Shown here piece by piece: positions 52,201-55,512 of a stretch of DNA of 55,512 nt. A program made the position numbers and the translations under genes. The stretch covers positions 1 through 55,512 of the forward strand of contig DEJW01000015.1 in assembly GCA_002353585.1 (NCBI GenBank), written 5' to 3'. The notes under the pieces are model-generated. The model searched no databases. It was not told the origin of the DNA and saw only the letters and a list, made by a program, of their open reading frames with translations. The first letter of the stretch is position 1. Each line of letters opens with the position of its first letter. Source of the stretch: Prevotellaceae bacterium UBA2738. Its GTDB lineage: Bacteria > Bacteroidota > Bacteroidia > Bacteroidales > Bacteroidaceae.

Positions 52201-52997
52201 CCAGCAGAAGTTACTTCTGCCTTGCTCGTAGCGCTTGATGTCCATGATACAGTCTTGTCTGTAGCGTTGGAAGGTGATATGGTAGGAGTCAACGTGAAGC
52301 TGTCTCCCACACCTATCGTCTTAGATGTTTGGTCAAGTGATACGCTTGTGACAGCGACTGGGGAGGCGCCGCCAGAAGCTGCAACCTCACCTGTTATGGT
52401 TATTGGCAGGTTTACTACAAAAGATTTAGCATTAAACGTGGATGTCGGATTTTTAAACCTTATTCTAATAGTTACCGTACCTGTTAACGCTGTACCAGAT
52501 AGACTTGAAAATGTAAAGGTCGATGAAGTTCTTTCTGTTGAACTAACCTCGTTTGAAGTATATGTAGTAACGCCATCGGTCAGAATAGCCTGATATTTGT
52601 AACCAGTCCATTCTGGCACTATGGTTGCACTAATAGAACTTGGAGTAAAAGTATATCCTGATGCTACAGTAAATTGTGCATAGGCAGAATAGTTATCACT
52701 GTAATCCGACTGATTAGCAATATTTGCTGATGGTTTAAACTTTACTGAATATGGAGCGGTAGCACCTGTTTGCGTCGAATTACTAGTGGTCGTACTACTT
52801 CCGTGTGAAAACGCCATTGCCGATGCTGTAACATTGGCATTCGTAGAACTTGACGTAAAGCTTGCTGTATAGTCGGGATCGCTACTGTTACCAATTGTAA
52901 TAGTACAATTGTCAGCTCCCCACGCCCCTGCAGTCCCCATGATGAGCATCATGAGTACAAGGAAGAATGATTGTAATTGTTTGATTTTTTGTTTCAT
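46290..52997 (-). CDS. Giant secreted adhesin-like protein (2235 aa) with BIG2, InlB and cadherin-like repeats
   Basis: Signal peptide MKQKIKQLQSFFLV…AWGA|D. From the N-terminus: a beta-sandwich (about 30-205), a BIG2 domain (TSVSLDQTSKTIGVGDSFTL, about 213-295), an InlB-type repeat (GYTFAGWNDG), a chitobiase-like module (FSPASGSLTAGEYVTI), and a further BIG-like domain. Next come at least four cadherin-like/beta-sandwich modules (TVRVADGSTTKAYTVNV, TITAQDGITTETYTIRV, VTITAQDRTTQKTYTIKV), a Ca-rich-looking unknown region (about 1650-1950) and the WNTICLPF domain shared with the large GH105 protein. It ends in a type IX-like tail (GVYNLNGQKV… LPAGMYIVNGKKMYV). No catalytic domain is recognisable, so binding to a glycan, surface or cell is most plausible. 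No clear -7 box was found within 250 bp upstream. Confidence 0.78.
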   Translation of the reverse strand: MKQKIKQLQSFFLVLMMLIMGTAGAWGADNCTITIGNSSDPDYTASFTSSSTNANVTASAMAFSHGSSTTTSNSTQTGATAPYSVKFKPSANIANQSDYSDNYSAYAQFTVASGYTFTPSSISATIVPEWTGYKYQAILTDGVTTYTSNEVSSTERTSSTFTFSSLSGTALTGTVTIRIRFKNPTSTFNAKSFVVNLPITITGEVAASGGASPVAVTSVSLDQTSKTIGVGDSFTLTPTISPSNATDKTVSWTSSATSKAEVTSAGVVSGVAAGSATITVTTTDGSKTATCDVTVKAKHSVTYAQNGGTGTAPTQANVMETGTFTVASGSALTKTGYTFAGWNDGVNDYAVGDTYTMSTSDVTLTAQWTLNPPTFSPASGSLTAGEYVTINGIANSNLKAAWADAAYTAEDLKAFETLDFNNQGQFLATSSGTGTRVLSVIAYDGTLYSDVVTGTYSVTAGPATITASPATVSISGTNSQNVTLTSNSAGEYSITTSPNSSIATATIDGSTLTVTGVAAGNTSVTVTQAAHGNFTATTKTINITVTGAGTQIVVLEAYGEKVSAGDAFTGKTVDLTSCAFSNKETYSTTNHSSHTANTSGEDVYRSGSQSTITLTLGSTSASSIVVGAKSSSSTARTLSSIQVLTAGGSSWETLSSSTYSVSNNIAGSTVNTSTISGLNIAQGSKVKLTYNSGVLFYFFEVTPVSGGASTDATLKTVVVNGHTLTADGTSYTYNIGTELYASGATIPVTVTPNDASATIVGGTTGENVINATIGTPLNITVRVADGSTTKAYTVNVNSVAKTELGGNSFAVASGASYYEGQQFATTSDKVIASISTNFGYEKISANQRENFADSYYAYNLVTDNANRQDQNGGVPTDGVYYRFATAAGTSGYLQVGMFLMNGKKLYVVDGDGNNVTYTYKFMSDATTELIMTDQQLATAATGYIQFAISANKTYYVYANGSKLSLMGFKYSEVSSDASADFTLKETPVVFTNDAYTYTATTETEGTTLPVAITPATGATVTSVTNATKVSDNNYTITVPSAGSSASATITITAQDGITTETYTIRVDKPIASTTLFNLEVGNNIGSDVKAGAGETVDITTDSPSYASALTGGTAQMGLTDIATKEYTLISNKDYFNFGTNAAYMKIDLQSPLQVGDIIEFTSYGSSDKQFAITTTAVRSTNNLTSGNKYTVTSTLAGKSIIYFWRAEATNSYITKLKITRPTATTDVTVKINNTTVARGSGSGTEVDRYIYSYEIPSDYAGGTVPVSISTTGTISETITSVTAPAYGSTTTKDFSVTAGVNITYYQLSVTRAASSDCTITGATASYAPAGEVTASVSGTNIAVLVPYGNGTSETTVTLGVTAPTGASVSWEGNTNTVSLPGAADEYVTKQVTITAQDRTTQKTYTIKVTRGENDNSYLQVVGDGQEIYLHQTNYDLYKTSGGTKGTWFGSSNSDKFKQEATYDGVTGTWYELKSSRTLTIVAKGAIAYEVYVQNTGDGAREYKVKSSGTDKEKTISAEAKALSSSGLIKTNTDGEEGEQVTITITGLTSNALYPVKIVFYTRTAAKKAVTMSYSAPEWDGTGEQPELTAKDEDNIDVSPVTYESDDTKVATVADDGTVTILPTANGNAMIYATYAGDATHEAASAYFTVIKQQGAKYKQTKDDKQGIGGKAFLYTDGSTYEGGTSVPAGYDILVTATYGGWKYGDEHSYYKSKKEYKDAWGASTTGNVSDGIDGYDYARVGAQDACDEAKETESYYGGTRYGWFHPAEIDDEGKLVSYPFTLPCRGAYMTFEPTVNGMLTLYLHQNGAWNTYDNDGTDGGYAYKKGNIKYGEFRKHAFHIVDQNGVSVSTYTDFATNTKGKVAAKNYRTGEKYYCSVDAFGNATDESENNIATWNEFKNYYTSKERVAIAAAWSSGVKGAQKVVRLDNGSFFITHPASVKYSFYVVAGQTYYVFSNFSKLGFMGMNFVPDTENEVTGSLSLSENEKFSFEDLQKPSGNVSVPQYAEITLDRTFTADNWNTICLPFTMTEAEVKANFGDDTELLVLDHVDMVGTKAEVHLKYHEIQSILAGYPYLIKPSQDCNGIVVNNKIVDPNTELFKIKDGSYTSRGVEGFCNPQEDLGPGKYRSYRLKEGDIFLSGNKLWVSKGASYLKGYRSYFEIAEGAPVPNAVEFSFSSYEDDQETSISILEFSDEALEAFGITRNGVYNLNGQKVADTTENLPAGMYIVNGKKMYVK

Positions 52998-53277
52998 TGT
53001 GATTTTATTTTTATTATCGTTATCTTTTTTCCTATCGACTAATTGTAGTTATCTGTAGTTAGTGTTGTTAGTAATTTCTTATATGTTTTACGTTATTTCT
53101 TTCCGCCATTTCAACGGCAATTTTTGATTGTCATCTTTCATGCCGATGACATCGGCATTTTAATGCATTTATTTATTGCCCGATTGATTTTAGCATCGGT
53201 GAAATCGCTATTTTCACCATTTTGGGGGTCATTTTTCTGTCCGTTTTTTCCTTTTCGGGTTATCCTTGTTTTATCCT
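52998..53277. other. Upstream region of the giant gene with two palindromes
   Basis: No gene is seen. It contains the palindrome ATGCCGAT-GAC-ATCGGCAT (53141-53157) and the hairpin GGTGAAA…TTTCACC (53199-53218). Either could be an operator or mRNA structure for the minus-strand gene starting at 52997. Confidence 0.45.
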
Positions 53278-53352
53278 GACCACGGATTTCACGGATGGAC
53301 ACGGAGGGGGATTATGTTATATTACCTTGTTGGCTTCCCTTTTCATTATCAG
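53278..53352. repeat. Duplicated segment: CACGGAT repeat plus remnant of a DUF2442 3' end
   Basis: Nearly identical to 53647-53720 (a few differences), including the last codons of the DUF2442 gene (…KREANxVI, stop at 53317-53319 on the minus strand). A shorter CACGGAT copy is at 54206-54240. The stop codon of the 84-aa gene falls in this remnant. Confidence 0.8.
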
Positions 53353-53603
53353 CCGACAGCATTTATCAGTTCGTCCAGCGAGGAGCATTTTTTGACCTTA
53401 CCTGCTTCAGCCTCTGCTATAGCAATATCGAGGTCGCTACGCTTCTCGATAGTGAAGCCGAGGGCAAGACCTCCTTGCTCTTCTTTGCGTATATCCTTTA
53501 TGATTTCGCTCAAACGGGTCATGCATTCGTTCTTCTTGCGAATGGATTCACGGAAAGCCTCGATAATTTCGCTACGTGAGCGATTCTTTATTGCTACTGC
53601 CAT
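53349..53603 (-). CDS. Chimeric antitoxin-like protein (84 aa)
   Basis: The C-terminal 38 residues (from ALGFTIEKRSDLDIAIAEAE onward) are identical to those of the antitoxin at 54540-54746, because 107 bp (53359-53465) are a perfect copy of 54550-54656. The N-terminal 46 residues (NRSRSEIIEAFRESIRKKNE…KDIRKEEQGG) are unrelated to that protein and instead resemble the 89-aa protein at 44246. No toxin gene follows; the downstream DNA holds only a DUF2442 remnant. The most likely reading is a recombinant gene whose expression and function are uncertain. Confidence 0.6.
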   Translation of the reverse strand: MAVAIKNRSRSEIIEAFRESIRKKNECMTRLSEIIKDIRKEEQGGLALGFTIEKRSDLDIAIAEAEAGKVKKCSSLDELINAVG

Positions 53604-53684
53604 ATTCTTTATTTTCTCTCTTGTTTGCTCTTTATCTTTTCTCTGCGACCACGGATTTCACGGATTGACACGGAGGGGGTTATG

Positions 53685-53936
53685 TTATATTACCTCGTTG
53701 GCTTCCCTTTTCATTATCAGGGGATAGCGCTCTGGGTGTTTCAAGCTTTCTATCTCAAGATCTACATCCAAGTCAGGCCATGTTATAGCTGACTGCCCTT
53801 CACGCTGCACGTTGAGCACGCTGCTTATAGGAGCATCTTTCATCCAAGGTACGCGATTGTAGGAAAGGAAATAGTCATTCCCATCTACAGTAAGCATAAT
53901 GCCCTGGGCGTTAATCATGAGCACGCCTACCGACAT
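53685..53936 (-). CDS. DUF2442 family protein, partner of DUF4160
   Basis: The frame is open from 53969, but the DUF2442 pattern begins at the ATG at 53936 (MSVGVLMINAQGI; 53918 is also possible): DYFLSYNRVPWMKDAP, VLNVQREG and WPDLDVDLEIESLKHPERYP. It overlaps the end of the DUF4160 gene, so the two are translationally coupled. DUF4160-DUF2442 pairs recur in bacteria and have the layout of toxin-antitoxin modules, though activity is not shown by the sequence. Its 3' end is duplicated at 53278-53352. Confidence 0.8.
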   Translation of the reverse strand: MSVGVLMINAQGIMLTVDGNDYFLSYNRVPWMKDAPISSVLNVQREGQSAITWPDLDVDLEIESLKHPERYPLIMKREANEVI

Positions 53937-54162
53937 GAATAGCGTATTTATACTTGAGATCGTCTGCATTCTGGATGATAATATCTTTTATTTCTTTTAT
54001 CTCTTTAGTTGTAAACCCAAAGTTCGTTTCAAGTTCTATATTTGGCTCGAGCCAGAATTTTGCTTCTTTGTCAGCGTTGAGAACATGTATATGCTTCCGT
54101 TCTTCTTCATTTGAATAGACCTTGAATACATATCCTTTTTCTCTGTGAAATACTGGGCTCAT
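53911..54162 (-). CDS. DUF4160 family protein
   Basis: The 83-residue protein has the DUF4160 pattern: GYVFKVYSNEEERKHIHV, EAKFWLEPNIEL and FTTKEIKEIKDII. It is first in the pair with DUF2442 and intact. The leader (AGAGAGAATAAGAAAT before the ATG) is shared with the other toxin-antitoxin-like genes in this stretch. Confidence 0.8.
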   Translation of the reverse strand: MSPVFHREKGYVFKVYSNEEERKHIHVLNADKEAKFWLEPNIELETNFGFTTKEIKEIKDIIIQNADDLKYKYAIHVGRRAHD

Positions 54163-54205
54163 ATTTCTTATTCTCTCTCTTGTTTTACTCTGTCTATTTT
54201 TCTCT

Positions 54206-54240
54206 GACCACGAATCTCACGGATGGACACGGAGGGGATT
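54206..54240. repeat. CACGGAT-type intergenic repeat, third copy
   Basis: GACCACGAATCTCACGGATG and GACACGGAGGGG, matching 53278 and 53647. Each copy stands between two small gene units of the cluster. Confidence 0.75.
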
Positions 54241-54538
54241 ATATGGAAACGACTGTAAACTTCTTGCGGAACAATTCCTCATGTGAACCTGTGTTGGTGA
54301 GGACGAGCGTTAATTTCCTGTCGTTCTGCTTCCAGACCAACAGCCAGTCGTCTTCTATGTGACATTCCCAATAGCCTGCATATTCATCGTGTAGCATATG
54401 GGGATTATAATAGTCTGGCAGTTTTCCCTCCTCCATTAGGAGTTTTACGGTATCCCACAATAGTGTGAGGTCTCTACCTTGTTTCTTGCACCTTTTTGCT
54501 GCAGAAAGGAATCTGCGAGTATAGTACACCTCATACAT
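54239..54538 (-). CDS. YafQ/RelE-type mRNA interferase toxin
   Basis: The 99-residue RelE/ParE-fold protein of the YafQ branch: YYTRRFLSAAKRCKKQGRDL, LPDYYNPHMLHDEYAGYWEC, HIEDDWLLVWKQND and LTNTGSHEELF with the conserved C-terminal Phe. YafQ-type toxins cleave mRNA on the ribosome. It starts 1 bp after the antitoxin stop codon. The C-terminal LTNTGSHEELF motif is complete, so activity is plausible. Confidence 0.87.
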   Translation of the reverse strand: MYEVYYTRRFLSAAKRCKKQGRDLTLLWDTVKLLMEEGKLPDYYNPHMLHDEYAGYWECHIEDDWLLVWKQNDRKLTLVLTNTGSHEELFRKKFTVVSI

Positions 54539-54539
54539 A

Positions 54540-54746
54540 TCAACCTACTGCATTTATCAGTTCGTCCAGCGAGGAGCATTTTTTGACCTTACCTGCTTCA
54601 GCCTCTGCTATAGCAATATCGAGGTCGCTACGCTTCTCGATAGTGAAGCCGAGGGCTTTCACTATTGCCTTAAACTTCTTCAGTTCGATATGTGGCACAT
54701 TGACCAATATCTGGTCATATCGTGGTGCTGTTGCTTCTACTGCCAT
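54540..54746 (-). CDS. Antitoxin of the YafQ-type toxin (68 aa)
   Basis: The small acidic protein (HIELKKFKAIVKALGFTIEK, DLDIAIAEAEAGKVKKCSS, LDELINAVG) lies directly upstream of the toxin gene, the usual antitoxin position. It does not show an obvious ribbon-helix-helix like DinJ. Its last 38 codons were copied into the 84-aa gene at 53349. The operon promoter is at 54853-54883. Confidence 0.78.
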   Translation of the reverse strand: MAVEATAPRYDQILVNVPHIELKKFKAIVKALGFTIEKRSDLDIAIAEAEAGKVKKCSSLDELINAVG

Positions 54747-54852
54747 ATTTCTTATTCTCTCTTTGTCTTTACTCAGTTATCACTGCATAGAAAGCGCTTA
54801 TTTCACGTACATTTTTAATATATATAGCGCACACGTAAATGCGAATTTGGTG

Positions 54853-54883
54853 CAAAGTTACTTATTTTTAATGTAATAGCAAA
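54853..54883 (-). promoter_or_regulatory. Promoter of the YafQ-type toxin-antitoxin unit
   Basis: Minus strand TTTG (plus CAAA 54880-54883), a 19-bp spacer and TAACTTTG (plus 54853-54860). It lies 107 bp upstream of the antitoxin start. Confidence 0.72.
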
Positions 54884-55468
54884 GTTTTTTGGCACTTTTT
54901 TTCAGTATAATGAATAAAAAAAGTGACGCAAAGTATTTAAAAAGACAACCAGAACAACTATTAACAACTTATATCGTTTAACAAAAACATTAATAACCCC
55001 TAACAAGACTGTGAGTCTTTCAGACTTTCGCTGGACTCCAAGTTATATGTTCTATATGAGCAAGCTCCTAAGCCCATATTCCTTGTATTCCTGCACCTTC
55101 CTAACGTCAGGTTACACCCTTGTCAGGCAAAAACAATAAAAACCATTACTCGCGGAGCGAGTACGAAACGTGGCTATGCCACTACGAAAACGAAAACTAT
55201 GGTCAAGGGGTGTTCCCGTTAACGTTAAAGTTTACGTTACTCGCGTTGCGAGTTCTGTTTTTCAGACTTTGAAAAAAAGTCGATGTTTTTGCTTTTTGAA
55301 AGTTTCTACATCCATCAGATGTGTCATGATGTGGGGTAAGAATATGATGTAAGATAGACTTACAATCAGATTCTTGGCGACAGCAGGACAAAGGCACGCA
55401 GTGCCAAACTTTCAAAAAGGGTTCTTTTCTGTTTTTGTTAAATCATGAACACAATTATTTTATGGCTG
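54884..55468. other. Noncoding region rich in palindromes and AACGNN hexamers
   Basis: No convincing gene. Palindromes are ACTCGC-GGA-GCGAGT (55147 on), CGTGGC-TAT-GCCAC (55169 on) and ACTCGC-GTT-GCGAGT (55238 on). AACGAA units lie at 55186-55198 and GTTCCC/GTTAAC/GTTAAA hexamers at 55212-55237. Short ORFs here cross these repeats and look accidental. Confidence 0.55.
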
Positions 55469-55510
55469 TGCCTCCAGTTGCAGAAGGGCTACCTCTGCAT
55501 GCAGAAGCAT
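55469..55510. repeat. 21-bp tandem repeat, array 4, cut by the window end
   Basis: Two 21-bp units (55469-55489, 55490-55510) share CCTC..GTTGCAGAAG or CCTC..CATGCAGAAG; a third appears to begin at 55511. The unit sequence differs from arrays 1-3 but the period is the same. Confidence 0.65.
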
Positions 55511-55512
55511 TA

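Noticed and set aside
53349..54746. Insertion sequence explaining the duplicated segments
   Set aside because: No transposase, terminal inverted repeats or target duplications were found; recombination between repeats explains the pattern.
55203..55415. 70-residue frame in the terminal noncoding region
   Set aside because: It reads through palindromes and hexamer repeats and has no family features or promoter.

Overview
The window looks like a chromosomal segment of a pectin-degrading member of the Bacteroidales, most probably Prevotellaceae. The evidence is the promoter class (TAnnTTTG -7 box, often with an upstream TTTG about 20 bp away), lipoproteins with short lipoboxes, type IX-like C-terminal tails ending in forms such as YNLAGQxV...GKKxIK, and DUF4294, DUF2442 and DUF4160 proteins. 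The species cannot be fixed from sequence alone. No tRNA, rRNA, CRISPR array, transposase or integrase was seen.

Layout. 1-7.5 kb: housekeeping and envelope genes, three of them unusual fusions or degenerate forms: a GH3 glycosidase fused to an M15 peptidase, a CPBP membrane protease fused to an aspartyl-protease-like domain, and a HAD phosphatase fused to RibF. A cysteine-less TlpA-like lipoprotein and a DUF4294 protein follow. 7.5-30.7 kb: eleven co-directional secreted pectin enzymes: four PL1 pectate lyases, five PL9-type pectate lyases and two CE8 pectin methylesterases. No SusC/SusD pair, sensor or sugar transporter is present. 30.9-37.1 kb: a VanX-like dipeptidase, a BASS transporter, a sensor/PP2C/anti-sigma-kinase fusion, a STAS protein, a (p)ppGpp synthetase and a PAP2 acid phosphatase, tightly packed. 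37.1-43.6 kb, minus strand: two GH105 unsaturated (rhamno)galacturonyl hydrolases, one carrying about 900 extra residues of binding and adhesion domains and followed by two overlapping small MKKxYxxP proteins. 44.1-46.3 kb: small promoter-gene-terminator cassettes with HicAB, a DUF6922 protein plus a truncated AbiEii-type remnant, a 37-residue membrane peptide and a third MKKxYxxP protein. 46.3-53.0 kb: a 2235-residue secreted adhesin-like protein. 53.3-54.8 kb: toxin-antitoxin-like genes (YafQ type, DUF4160/DUF2442, and a chimeric antitoxin) linked by duplicated sequence. 54.8-55.5 kb: noncoding, rich in palindromes and repeats.

How the genes work together. CE8 enzymes demethylate pectin, PL9 and PL1 lyases cleave the polygalacturonate to unsaturated oligomers, and the GH105 enzymes release the unsaturated terminal uronate. 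The central block (phosphatase-kinase, STAS, alarmone synthetase) looks like a signalling module that may tie partner switching to (p)ppGpp.

The least explained aspect is the repeats. Degenerate tandem repeats with 6, 7, 8 and 21 bp periods, and palindromic elements, lie between genes and also inside coding sequence: in C-terminal linkers, in a signal peptide, in a fibronectin-like loop, and, as a 54-bp element that also occurs in a 5' leader, in frame inside a GH105 catalytic domain.
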